Source: Schistosoma mansoni
Lineage: Eukaryota; Platyhelminthes; Trematoda; Strigeidida; Schistosomatidae
Direction of reading: 5' to 3'
Assembly: GCF_000237925.1 (NCBI RefSeq)
Contig: NW_017386013.1
Location: 62,001 to 126,000, forward strand
DNA: 64,000 bases
Part shown: one piece after another, positions 46,640 to 57,504 of the stretch
Numbering within the stretch: position 1 is the stretch's first letter
Layout: every line of letters starts with the position of its first letter
Notes under the pieces: model-generated
Told to the model about the DNA's origin: nothing
The model's database searches: none
What the model saw: the letters and a program-made list of their open reading frames with translations, nothing else
Translations under genes and position numbers: made by a program

Positions 46640-47220
46640 AACACGGGTTCACCAACCTATTATCTTTATTGCGGAAGACTGAATGTTCAATGATTTTATG
46701 TTGTTACGACAACTTCCAAGTTGGGGCAATTTTCAGACATGTTTCCCAAACAACCGATAAAGGGGGAAATGAGTTAGAAAATAAGGGGGAAATACGCCGA
46801 AATGTCTGCTTTTTCGCCTATCCACGCGGTTATAATGCGAATTTTCTCCTGCATGTTGCTCTGCGTTTCAAATGTTGTTCAAATATCTACTTTTCTCCTA
46901 TATACACACCGATTTATCTAATTTAGCATCCACTCTTAAAACACTCTTGGCATGACCCCAAACATCTGTGTTCGCCTTCATTCTCACCACACGAAAACTG
47001 AAATCCACCTCAAAAATTGGTGCACATTCAAAGAAATTTAGTGAAAAGAAAAAGCGTATTGTTGTACAACATTATGAGTGATTAGCAGGTGCTAGAGCAT
47101 CAATTGTTATATTTTAATTGTAATTGCAAAGTGTCATTGTAATTTGTAAAGAGTTACAAAAGGAAGATTAAGTGATGTATTATTGAGGCGTATTTGAACA
47201 TTTAAAAAGGTTAGAATCAC
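46640..47220. other. Unassigned; may include the 5' end of the next non-LTR element
   Basis: GC-richer at 46650-46980, then AT-rich. No coding motif recognised. Confidence 0.4.
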
Positions 47221-47222
47221 CC

Positions 47223-49250
47223 ATGACAGGACTGCTATCCAGCGTCGAATCTCCAATGAAGTGCAAAACAATCACCCCAAGTTTACGAGGCAGCGCCGAT
47301 CAGGACATTGGCTATTGCACAGTTCCTAAAACACTCTACACTACCCCTCCCAAAAACGGAGTCACGTCACACACTGCCACTAGTCCTAAGAACAAGACTG
47401 AACACCAAGCCTCTGTAGCCATTCATCCAATGCCCAAAGACTAAGCTACTCCGAAATGCCCACCCATCTATGCCTCTATATTGCCCAAGCACTGTACTTG
47501 CGGCTACGATCCGAAATCAATCCTCCCAGAAATCGCTCTAATAGCTATAACCACTCAGACACTGTAATACGAAATAATATTAAATTCTCTGTAGTCACCC
47601 ACCAACCATATTGGTATTAAACTAAACGAACATGAATATAGAGCCAGTGCTCCCATTTCTTCCTCTTCTCTTGGCAAAAGAGACAAACCACTGGGTTTGC
47701 ATCACACCCTTCTACTAGACAAACACTCATCGTACCTGACACTGATGTTAATCAATGCTCGATCTATACAAGATAAAATGTGTGACCTACGCACCCTATT
47801 ACTTCTAAACAACCCTTAACTTGTTTTGATAATGGAAAGTTGGTTGTCCTCTGATATCACAGACACGTACCTCCAAATAGACACTTATGTGCTCTTCCAC
47901 TGTGTTCGAGTCACCAAGAAGGGTGGCGGTTGTCCCGTATATGCATCAAAAAATACGAGTGCGGGAACCTGTAGTGATCATATCCTCAGCAAACTACCAG
48001 ATTCGATATGGCTTGCCATACACACCCATGAATATAAAGTACTAATCGAATGCATATATGGAGCTCCTAACACTTCCAGTTCAACTGACACCATTATAAG
48101 TGGGTCATTTGCTAAAGCTGCCTCTCTTGACTTCGCCTACAAAATTGTTTGTGGTGATTTCAACCTTCCATTCATCATTTGGAAGACACATTCTGGACCA
48201 TTGTGCTGAAGATACCACCAGTACTGTAGATTGACAATACTTTACCAGTAACACCGATAATGGAATCGCACCTACCCAGTAAAATCAAAAGCGAGGAAGT
48301 TGGAAGGTATATTTGGTGGGTTATCAATGTATCGAGAAGTGACTGATCTAATCCGGCTTGTAGTGACCTGCTTTTCTCAATGAGAACGCGATTGGTGTAA
48401 TGGAAACAATTATTATTATAACCAATTGTACTAGTGATTGTTTTATTGTACTCGTTGTTGTTTAACTGTTTCAAAGCCACTTCTTGTTCCGCTATCCATC
48501 TTGTTGGTTCGAACATTCTTACGCTCTACTCTTATTGCCTGTAATCTGTGGCGCGTCTCGGTATTCAATCGACGCCACGAGGTTTTCAGTAAATATACCC
48601 TGTCTGGACCAGTTACAGTCGTCTGGTTTGCGAGTTATCAAAGGGACCAAGTCGTTTTTGGGCGCGTAATCTTATTGTAGTGGTGATCATAGTTAATCAA
48701 GACTCGGCGCCATCTACAGGCTAATGACCGTGGGAGAGGCTTTGTACGCCGCTCTGAAACGTGATGTGGTACGGATGCATGACCGAGCGCATTTAGCTGG
48801 TTGAGTCCACTAAAACTAATGTGGTCTACAATGTCGAACACTTACAGAGTTATTGATTTTGGGGATTTATTTACAGCTATACTACCATCCCCTCTAAAAT
48901 TGCTTTTAAAGCAATTACTTCCTATATCAACCAAAAGACCAAGTCTAAGCTTTGAAAACTAAGAAGGACGTACTCTATATCAAAAGACTTTAATGCCCTG
49001 CATCAGGTATAATCTGTACTTGAAGGAATGCAAAGTCATCACAACAAACATAAACAGACAGAACGTACTGCACTCACTGCTGTTTCTGAAGCCTAAAACT
49101 AATGTCGGCTCAGAACTCCCCACCACACAAAACGAAACAATAACGTTAGCTTAATTGAGCACCCACCTATTGCTTCTAGATACTACCAAAGTCAAAACTT
49201 TTTATACAGCTCTCTGATCTCCCATAATTCGACATATACACTACCTCATC
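47223..49250 (+). mobile_element. CR1/Jockey-type element: ORF1-like and APE endonuclease part, split by an LTR
   Basis: An ORF1-like frame starts at 47223 (MTGLLSSVESPMKCKTITPS). Further on, LMLINARSIQDKMCDLRTLL and MESWLSSDITDTYL are the beginning of the AP-endonuclease, followed by KKGGGCPVYASKNTSAGT and IVCGDFNLP (about 48150). A stop after LLLNNP and frame changes show decay. The frame is cut at 48206 by an LTR (48207-48881). Sequence from 48882 to about 49110 resembles the linker found in the minus-strand copy near 53640-53690, so the element continues past the LTR. Confidence 0.7.
48207..48881 (-). repeat. Solo gypsy LTR, 675 bp
   Basis: It starts TGAAGATACC and ends ATTTATTTACAGCTATA in window orientation. 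It matches the gypsy LTRs at 4691-5016 and 11494-12331 at both ends, including GATGTGGTACGGATGCATGA and ATGTCGAACACTTACAG. About 345 bp in the middle (48370-48715) is absent from the short LTR. No internal gypsy sequence adjoins it, so it is a solo LTR; no clear target duplication is seen. Confidence 0.75.
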
Positions 49251-49259
49251 ATTTCTAAT

Positions 49260-51430
49260 CTATCTCCCCCTCGACAGTGCTGCTATGCGGTCTCCAAATG
49301 TTGACAGCGACAATCCCACTATTCTGGGATCATCTAAATACTCCGACCTGATGAAGAGTGACACATCTTTCTCACTGTCAATAACTGTCTCTTGTCTTAA
49401 AAGCTCCTTGACGGAACCTGATCACTCCCTTAATACATCGCCTAGCCATTCAAATCATTCGCTTCTACCCAACACTCCTGAACATACTTCTTTCGCCAAA
49501 CTAAACTCGGAACACCTTTCTCCCACTAACCACATTGGTATCAAACTAAGCGAAATTGAATATAGAGCCAGTGCTCCCACATCTTTCTCCTCTAATGAAA
49601 AAACCCCTAAGCCGAATGTGAGTTCCGGTGCCGATGATATACCATCAATTCTCTATAAAATGTCAGGGCCGGATATACATACGTTACTGCTCAAAATATA
49701 CACACTATCTTTAGAGGTAGATATATATTCTGAAACCTGGAGGGTAACGTAACAGATCTATAAATATCACCCCAGTTATTTCGCGCATAATGGAAAAAGT
49801 GATATAAAATCAACTATCAGATCACCTACTTAAAGAAGAACTAATAGACCCATCACAACATGGTTTCATTAGAACAAGATCATGTAGTACATGTCTCATA
49901 GACTTCTTTAACGAGGTTACTCGCATACGTGACCAGAAGAAGCTAGTGATTATACTTTATTTCGATATAAAGAAAGCCTTTGATAAAGTACCTCATACTC
50001 TCCTAATCAACAGACTCCAGTCAGTTGGAATTATAAACCCCCTATTGCAAGGGATTAAGTCTTTCCTCACAAACAGATACCAAATAACCAAGATTAACTC
50101 TACAACATCTACACCTCGACCAATAATCAGTGGTGTTGTGCAGGGTAGTGTCTTGGGTCCATTGCTCTTTATAATCCACATCAACAATATATGCCAGTGC
50201 TTTACCACAGGTAAAACCTACCTCTACGCTGATGACTTAAAAGTCATCCATAAAACTGACATTGGTGATGTACGTAGTGCTATTCAAACGATCCAACATG
50301 GACTCAACAAAGTAGACGACTGGTGCAAACGCTGGAGGTTAGAGCTCAATACAGAGAAATGTGGTTGGCTATGTATTGGAGACACGTCTCTCAAAATAGA
50401 ACTAGCACTTAACAAAAACCCACTGCCCAGACTGACATCAGTAACTGACCTAAGGGTACATTACTCTGACAGTCTTAACTTCTCAGAACATATCTCAACT
50501 AAAGCATCTCAAATGCGGAGATCGCTTGGCTTCATTCTTCGCAATTTCTTTCAAAACGAACCTAAAATCATCCTGCATAAAGCCTGCGTAAGACCCATCG
50601 TCGAATACTGCTCGTTCTTATTTTCCAACCTACGCCTATCTGATATATTTAAGGTGGAAGGAATACAGCGAGACTTCACTCGCAAAATACTTAAGAACGA
50701 CCAACTCACTGACTACAAATCCAGATGCCATATCTTAGGACTAGAACCCCTCTGGAAAAGAAGGCTTAGGTCTAACATAATTCTTTATTTCAAACTCCTT
50801 AAAAACCTTACTTATTCCACATGTAATGTAGCTCTCTACCAAGACTCACATGGATACAACCTTCGAGACAAAGTATCCACTGTCAAAATTGAAAAACACA
50901 GATCAAAAACACGTGAAAACTTCTTCCTTATCAAGAACGCATTGATGTGGAACAGTCTTCCTTCTGAAATACGCATGGCAGACAAATGGCATACGTTTCA
51001 AAGACTCATTGATCAAGCCCTTACCTGCACAGATCTGGCACAAACAAACACATCTGCGTCCAACAGACATCATAGGCTCTCTACGTATATAGACTAAATT
51101 GCCTTACTTCCCTAATTTGTAGTTGTATTAGATGCTTTCCCCTCCCTAATTTTAAATTGAAGTAGACAGGCAACTCACTGGACCTATCAATACTCGGTCG
51201 CTAAACGACGCTTACAAATACCCTAAAACGTCAGAAGAAACGCACAATCGACTGCCTACTGCCAGTGTTCGTACAACCACAGAACCTGTCACCCATCAAC
51301 CGGTTAGGATAGAGTAAAATAACATCATTCCAACCTTGACTTCCCTCGTTCATTGTAACCTACTCCACCTTGATAAATATCACAGCTCATTGTTCTTTAT
51401 TACTGCATTCTCTCCTCTGGAGCCCCTAAT
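49260..51430 (+). mobile_element. CR1/Jockey-type element with APE region deleted
   Basis: The left part (49285-49612) is ORF1-like and repeats the 47590-47690 sequence (HIGIKLSEIEYRASAPTS against HIGIKL.EHEYRASAPIS). It then runs straight into the RT linker (SSGADDIPSILYKMSGPDIH) without the endonuclease. RT continues in a 383-codon frame, 49946-51097: LYFDIKKAFDKVPHTLLINR, ISGVVQGSVLGPLLFIIHIN, the active box LYADDLKVIH, and the C-terminal part to the stop at 51095-51097. There is a stop after ETWRVT (49750-49752). The 3' UTR runs to about 51430. An autonomous cycle is not possible. Confidence 0.8.
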
Positions 51431-53377
51431 CACAGTTCACTCTTGCAACATGAGTTAGTATCAATTTAATCTAATGATTTATCATACCTCCATCTGTTCC
51501 ACTAATAAATGTTAAGCATTGGTTATCGTTCATATCCAAATGCCTTGCTGCTCCTCGGTTTCTTTTTCTTTTTTTTCTCTTCAGAATCTTGCTCTGATGG
51601 CAGGGCAACATAGTGTGCAGAAGAGTAAAAAGCTGATAAAGGATAGACAAGAAAGAACTCACACTAAATTCGCGCTGATGTTATTTTACTCTATCCTAAC
51701 CGGTTGATGGGTGACAGGTTCTGTGGTTGTACGACCACTGGCAGTAGGCAGTCGATTGTGCGTTTCTTCTGACGTTTTAGGGTATTTGTAAGCGTCGTTT
51801 AGCGACCGAGTATTGATAGGTCCAGTGAGTTGCCTGTCTACTTCAATTTAAAATTAGGGAGGGGAAAGCATCTAATACAACTACAAATTAGGGAAGTAAG
51901 GCAATTTAGTCTATATACGTAGAGAGCCTATGATGTCTGTTGGACGCAGATGTGTTTGTTTGTGCCAGATCTGTGCAGGTAAGGGCTTGATCAATGAGTC
52001 TTTGAAACGTATGCCATTTGTCTGCCATGCGTATTTCAGAAGGAAGACTGTTCCACATCAATGCGTTCTTGATAAGGAAGAAGTTTTCACGTGTTTTTGA
52101 TCTGTGTTTTTCAATTTTGACAGTGGATACTTTGTCTCGAAGGTTGTATCCATGTGAGTCTTGGTAGAGAGCTACATTACATGTGGAATAAGTAAGGTTT
52201 TTAAGGAGTTTGAAATAAAGAATTATGTTAGACCTAAGCCTTCTTTTCCAGAGGGGTTCTAGTCCTAAGATATGGCATCTGGATTTGTAGTCAGTGAGTT
52301 GGTCGTTCTTAAGTATTTTGCGAGTGAAGTCTCGCTGTATTCCTTCCACCTTAAATATATCAGATAGGCGTAGGTTGGAAAATAAGAACGAGCAGTATTC
52401 GACGATGGGTCTTACGCAGGCTTTATGCAGGATGATTTTAGGTTCGTTTTGAAAGAAATTGCGAAGAATGAAGCCAAGCAATCTCCGCATTTGAGATGCT
52501 TTAGTTGAGATATGTTCTGAGAAGTTAAGACTGTCAGAGTAATGTACCCTTAGGTCAGTTACTGATGTCAGTCTGGGCAGTGGGTTTTTGTTAAGTGCTA
52601 GTTTTATTTTGAGAGACGTGTCTCCAATACATAGCCAACCACATTTCTCTGTATTGAGCTCTAACCTCCAGCGTTTGCACTAGTTGTCTACCTTGTTGAG
52701 TCCATGTTGGATCGTTTGAATAGCACTACGTACATCACCAATGTCAGTTTTATGGATGACTTTTAAGTCATCAGCGTAGAGGTAGGTTTTACCTGTGGTA
52801 AAGCACTGGCATATATTGTTGATGTGGATTATAAAGAGCAATGGACCCAAGACACTACCCTGCACAACACCACTGATTATTGGTCGAGGTGTAGATGTTG
52901 TAGAGTTAATCTTGGTTATTTGGTATCTGTTTGTGAGGAAAGACTTAATCCCTTGCAATAGGGGGTTTATAATTCCAACTGACTGGAGTCTGTTGATTAG
53001 GAGAGTATGAGGTACTTTATCAAAGGCTTTCTTTATATCGAAATAAAGTATAATCACTAGCTTCTTCTGGTCACGTATGCGAGTAACCTCGTTAAAGAAG
53101 TCTATGAGACATGTACTACATGATCTTGTTCTAATGAAACCATGTTGTGATGGGTCTATTAGTTCTTCTTTAAGTAGGTGATCTGATAGTTGATTTTATA
53201 TCACTTTTTCCATTATGCGCGAAATAACTGGGGTGATATCTATAGATCTGTTACGTTACCCTCCAGGTTTCAGAATATATATCTACCTCTAAAGATAGTG
53301 TGTATATTTTGAGCAGTAACGTATGTATATCCGGCCCTGACATTTTATAGAGAATTGATGGTATATCATCGGCACCA
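49626..53377. repeat. Large inverted repeat: 1.7 kb arms, 350 bp centre
   Basis: Positions x and 103003-x pair across 49626-51326 and 51677-53377 with no net insertion or deletion; I noticed only about five base differences. Outside 49626 similarity falls off abruptly but is still detectable to about 49601. The centre is 51327-51676. Confidence 0.85.
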
Positions 53378-53990
53378 GAGCTCGCATTTGGCCTAAGGGT
53401 TTTGATGGCGGTATTTATACTCCTAATGTCAAAGTTTATGGTGCTAGTATAGCTTTTGCTTGCGCATTTTATGTTAACATCTAGGGCATTAGATGTACTC
53501 TCGTTTTGTGAAATCCATTCACTTAGCATTTCGCATATGACGGTTTGGTCATAATACGTCACGCCATCGTGCAGTAAAGAGTGATTGTGATCTTCGTTCT
53601 TTCTCATGCGTTTTGCAGGGTGCCGACATAAGTTTTGGACTGTAGATGCAGCTGTGAGCGCAGTACGTTCTTAAAGCCTATACTCTGATTGGCGACCTAT
53701 ACTTCAAACAATAGTTAATTAAAGCATTGCTTCGACGCCTTACCAACAGTCCATAATTTCTAACTGTCTTATAAGCTTGTAAAATGGTACTCATAGAAAT
53801 AGTGTTTTCCAACAGGATATGAAACACGAAGCATTGTGTGAGATAGTACCAATTTAATCTAATAATTTATCATACCTCTGTCTGTTCCAACATTAAATGT
53901 TAGGCATTGTATATCGTTCATATGCAGACGCCTTGCTGCTTCTCGGTCTCTCTTTTTTTCTCTTTAGAATCTTGCTCTGAGTGCAGCAGC
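51450..53990 (+). repeat. Direct repeat flanking the minus-strand arm (51450-51600 and 53845-53990)
   Basis: Both segments contain AATTTAATCTAAT(G/A)ATTTATCATACCTC and later TATCGTTCATAT...CCTTGCTGCT and AGAATCTTGCTCTGA. They are about 85-90% similar by eye and lie in the same orientation, one in the centre of the inverted repeat and one beyond the right arm. Confidence 0.7.
51677..53700 (-). mobile_element. Minus-strand copy of the same CR1/Jockey-type element
   Basis: Read from right to left: linker (about 53690-53610), MSEWISQNESTSNALDVNIK, INTAIKTLRPNASSGADDIPS, the stop after ETWRVT (53251), RT frames 53057-52680 and 52490-51906, then the 3' UTR to 51677. RT is interrupted by a TAG at about 52679 (Trp in the plus copy). 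From the linker inward it is almost base-identical to the plus copy. Here the linker is the normal, undeleted form. Confidence 0.82.
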
Positions 53991-54149
53991 ATCTGGTTAA
54001 TGAATTTTCAAGGATTTTGCGACACCATGCACCGCAAAATGGAGAAACCTTTTTTTCACTTAATTTTGAAATCAGAAAATAAACTTCCCGATTGAATTAT
54101 AACTAATTTCGACAAACCAGAAATGAAAAGAATAGCCCAAAAAAGCGCC

Positions 54150-54556
54150 ACGATACCACATTATCGTTGCTCAAATCCACAGCAACTGGATTACGAAATA
54201 GCGGCCTCATGTCAGGTCATCCAAGGTTGTTAAACCGAAGAACTGGGAACGACTTGATTACCGTTTTCAAATTACTTAGTGATAAATTTGCATCCAATGT
54301 GCCTTTATTTGTTGTCTTCCGAAACAGAGAATTAACAAGGACTCTAAAAAGGTTCACAAGCCCATAACAAGTCACCTGTCAGATGATTGGCGGCTTTTCC
54401 ATCGAATCATCAACGAGCGGGAATCCATACCTCAACACGTGATCGAAGCTCCATCTACCGACTCTTTCAAACAATTCTGGATCAGATGAGAGACCATCAT
54501 TGACAGAACTACCACAGGTCATCTAGCCTCCTGTCCTTTCCATACTGAAACTGAAA
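54150..54556 (+). mobile_element. CR1-like 3' end fragment
   Basis: Translation gives NDLITVFKLLSDKFASNVPL and further RT C-terminal sequence, then the 3' UTR ending CCTCCTGTCCTTTCCATACT and GAAACTGA, the same tail as 56778-56824. Frame shifts show decay. Confidence 0.75.
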
Positions 54557-54559
54557 CGG

Positions 54560-55420
54560 TGGGCTGCACAAGAAGCACAGCAGACAATCTTCATATCTAT
54601 TGAAGTTGATTCGTTTGTGGTGGGATAGTTAAGGTAAGACTGCTTAGCCTGATTCTCTTGTATTAGGATACTTTTTGAACAAGAGCATTGTAATAGGTCG
54701 AAATAAACAAGCTTCAATTGACTCATGATCTCAACTATATTAAACAAGCGTAAATATGATATAAATAGACAAAGAAGTGAATAAGTGGAGGTAGTTAAAA
54801 TAGAAGCTGGAAGTATAAAATTTTGTGTACCTTTTATAAATAGTACTGAAAACGGTGTTCCGATGCTCAAATGCCTATCTCCCTTTTCTGTCGTAGCTAT
54901 TTCAGCCCATCTTTATCGAGTTTTAGGGTCATGAGCAGACTTCACTTTCAACAAATTGTTTAGTTTTGCTCGTAGTAGGATCACTCGGTTGGAGGTGAAA
55001 TCAATTCAACATCACAAACACGATTTAAAGAGGTATTTTGCACAATAAATTAGTAGCAATACCATTGGTTCGCGACATCCCCCTTGACCATAAGGAGCCG
55101 TAGTTTAACAACACGTTCTCGGCAGATATGTATGGATTGAAATTATCTCCTCACCATCATATTGGCTGGTCAGTAACGCCACCCTCCCTTCTTTTCTGAT
55201 GTTAGGCTCTCGTACTTTTGTGGTGTGTGAGAATATTGCTTTAATCTGAGCTTAGTCTCTGTTGTAAATAAATTTTTCATTATGAAACTAATTAGCCGTC
55301 TAGATTTAGAAATAATAAAGGAGGCATGTTCTTCAAACTTTAGGCTTCCTGTGAATATACATAGATCGTGCGCTGATTTGAGTGTTTGAACCCTACTTTT
55401 ATTTAAATAAAATTATGGTT
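54560..55420. other. Unassigned sequence between retroelement fragments
   Basis: No gene or repeat family recognised. Confidence 0.45.
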
Positions 55421-55880
55421 CATAAGGATGCTTTCAGTAATCCATGATCCCACACTTGTCAGGATCAAATGTTATTTACCAATTTTCGCTCCAGATAGTT
55501 AGGTTATTGAGGTCACTTTGAATCTGGGATACAGTTTCACTTAGGGATTTATGCTCAAATCTGTATACTATTTTGAGATCATCAGTGTATGAGTATGGTC
55601 TCCCAAATGTTACGGTGTTACATATATCGATTATATGCATAAGAAAGAAAAGTGGACCTAATACACTTCCCTGGATGACTCCACTAGTTATTGGTTTGGG
55701 TGATGAGAGAGAGTCATTGTACTTTATCATCTGTTTACGCTCTTTTAAGACGGACTTTAATTTGACGAGAAGTCTTTTGTGTGTGCGACCTAATCAGAAG
55801 CTTTCTTAAAGTCTAAGAATGGGACTGATATAAATAGGCTGGTGTTTTGTTCGAGAGTTATGTCATTCAGGTAGTCTACT
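55420..55880 (-). mobile_element. CR1/Jockey-type RT fragment, minus strand
   Basis: ITSGVIQGSVLGPLFFLMHI followed by PYSYTDDLKIVYRFEH is the RT palm, with YTDD in place of YADD. It is related to, but clearly diverged from, the copies at 49946 and 53057. Upstream sequence (55740-55880) continues the frame in pieces (fingers region). Confidence 0.7.
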
Positions 55881-55919
55881 AAAAATGCCACAGGTATTCT
55901 GAGTTTGACAACGCTTTAA

Positions 55920-56868
55920 CGAGGATCACCTTCTACCACGAATCATACCCACCCAGTGAAATCAAAAGACAGAAGCGAGAAGGTTCGAAGATATATTCGG
56001 TAGGTTATCAATAAATCGTGGATCGACTGATCTAATCTGACTAGCGATTGCAATGGATGTCGATCTGGGCGTTCCCACTTGTGATCTGGTGCGGATACAT
56101 GATCTATCGCCTTCAGTTAAGTGAGTCCATTAAAACTAATGTGGTTAGCATCCGATGTCAAGCTACTTGTTGTCCAGACACACAATGACTTAGGAGTCAT
56201 CGTTAGTCAAGATTTAAATACTACTACACACTGCCGTGCAATAGCTGACAAAGGTTTTAGAACTTTATGGTCCATACGTAAGGCTTTTAGTCATCTCGAG
56301 GCTAAAACGTTTCTGACTTTGTATACAGTGTTCGTGTGTCCTAAAATTGAGTACTGCATACAAGCAGCTAGCCCATGCCTAAAAAAGACGGTGAACTCTT
56401 GGAAAGGGTTTAGAGAACAGCAACTAAGCTGATTCCCGGAATAGCGAAGCTCCCGTATGGTATTAGACTGACCAAGCTAAACCTATTCCCGCTGTCATAT
56501 CAAAGAGTCAGAAGCGACTTGATCACAGTTTTCAAATTGCTTAGTGATGAATTTGCACCTGATATGCCCTCATTTTTCTTGTCTTCCAAAACAGAAAATT
56601 TACGAGGACACCCCAAAAAAGTTCACAAGCCCGGAATGAATTACTTGTCAGCTGACCATCGACTTTCCCATCGAATAATCAACGAGTGGAATTCATTACC
56701 TCAGCATGTGGTTGAGGCTCCATCCGTCAACTCTTTCAAAAGAAAGCTGAATCAGCTGAAAGACCATTATTGCCAGGACTAACACAGGCCATCAAGCCTC
56801 CTGTCCTTTCCATACTGAAACTGAACACTTACAGAGCCATTTATTTTGGGGATTTATTTACCGCTATA
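55920..56868 (-). repeat. Gypsy LTR remnant split by a CR1 fragment
   Basis: The left part (55920-56160) matches the solo LTR at 48207-48881 (CACCCAGTGAAATCAAAAG; GTGATCTGGTGCGGATACAT). The right part (56825-56868) is its end (ACACTTACAGAG...GGGGATTTATTTACCGCTATA). The two halves would be adjacent in an uninterrupted LTR. In the left part the about 345 bp middle block of the 675 bp LTR is lacking. Confidence 0.72.
56161..56824 (+). mobile_element. 5'-truncated CR1-like fragment inserted in the LTR
   Basis: It begins in the RT C-terminal region (VVQTHNDLGVIVSQDLNTTT, TLYTVFVCPKIEYCIQAASP), continues MITVFKLLSDEFAPDMPSFF and ends in the CR1 tail CCTTTCCATACTGAAACTGA. It is highly similar to 45955-46165. 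The frame is broken about 56390. Confidence 0.78.
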
Positions 56869-57051
56869 GGGAAGCAACAATGACTTGAGACTATACCGAA
56901 ACAATAAGAGGAAAAGTCCAAAATAAAACTTGTGATAAAGATATTAGATGTATATTGGATATTGGATATAGACTATTCTAATGGTCCTTCCATATTCATC
57001 TGTAATAACCTGACGACCCCGATCGTTTTAAACTACAAGGTTACTTATGTT

Positions 57052-57399
57052 ATGTTAGGTACTTCTAAAGATAGTCAAGTCGAGGCTTCTCTTGAATCGC
57101 GTCTAAACAAGCTCGATGAAGTTGAACGAAAGATAAGCCTAATTATTCAGCACGCCGGTAGTGCGCTTGAAGAACTTTCAAAAGATAAACCCACGGTAAA
57201 ACAAGTCGAAAGTTGCACACATAACTTCCGAACAGTTATTAAGGAAGTAGAGACGGAAATGAACTCACACATCAACTACCTATCACATATTTCCGCGGGA
57301 CTACCGTATGAGGGGTGCACTTACGACAAAGCAATTGACCTCTATCAGACTCTTGACCAACTAGTTGCTGCCAAACGTCGTTTAGATTCCTGTTTGTAA
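57052..57399 (+). CDS. MED11: Mediator complex subunit 11
   Basis: A single-exon 115-residue protein, close to the about 117 residues of the human one. The start ATG 57052 (MLGTSKDSQVE) is preceded by an out-of-frame ATG that stops at once. The conserved body fits MED11 along its length: RLNKLDEVERKISLIIQHAG, ALEELSKDKP (human ...LELSKEK), VEAEL-like VETEMNSHINYLS, then GLPYEGCTY (human GQPHEGSSY) and a final helix AAKRRLDSCL. MED11 with MED22 forms part of the Mediator head module, which contacts RNA polymerase II and general factors at promoters; it acts in the nucleus. AATAAA lies 8 bases after the stop. A retroelement LTR ends 183 bases upstream. Another gene starts 105 bases downstream on the same strand. 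Confidence 0.9.
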   Translation: MLGTSKDSQVEASLESRLNKLDEVERKISLIIQHAGSALEELSKDKPTVKQVESCTHNFRTVIKEVETEMNSHINYLSHISAGLPYEGCTYDKAIDLYQTLDQLVAAKRRLDSCL

Positions 57400-57407
57400 T
57401 TGTCTTA

Positions 57408-57413
57408 AATAAA
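57408..57413 (+). terminator. Polyadenylation signal AATAAA of MED11
   Basis: AATAAA 8 bases after the MED11 stop, giving a very short 3' UTR, and about 80 bases before the acceptor of the next gene. Confidence 0.65.
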
Positions 57414-57467
57414 ATTTCCCCACAAATGTTTTCTCTTTTTGCACTGACCCTATGTCCATAATCGGAT

Positions 57468-57494
57468 TTCTGCTCGTTTTTAAGTTTTTTATAG
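57468..57494 (+). promoter_or_regulatory. Splice acceptor before the downstream gene, possible trans-splice site
   Basis: A T-rich tract (CTGCTCGTTTTTAAGTTTTT) ends in TATAG, with AG at 57493-57494, eleven bases before the next ATG at 57505. A 3' splice site here with no visible upstream exon of its own fits spliced-leader addition, which schistosomes use on a subset of mRNAs. The site is seen; its use is inferred. Confidence 0.5.
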
Positions 57495-57504
57495 GTTGCA
57501 TAAA

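Noticed and set aside
46630-46645. Possible gypsy primer site (CGGGTTCACCA, reverse complement)
   Set aside because: The match is only 11 bases, with no LTR ending next to it; it sits at the end of the CR1 fragment.
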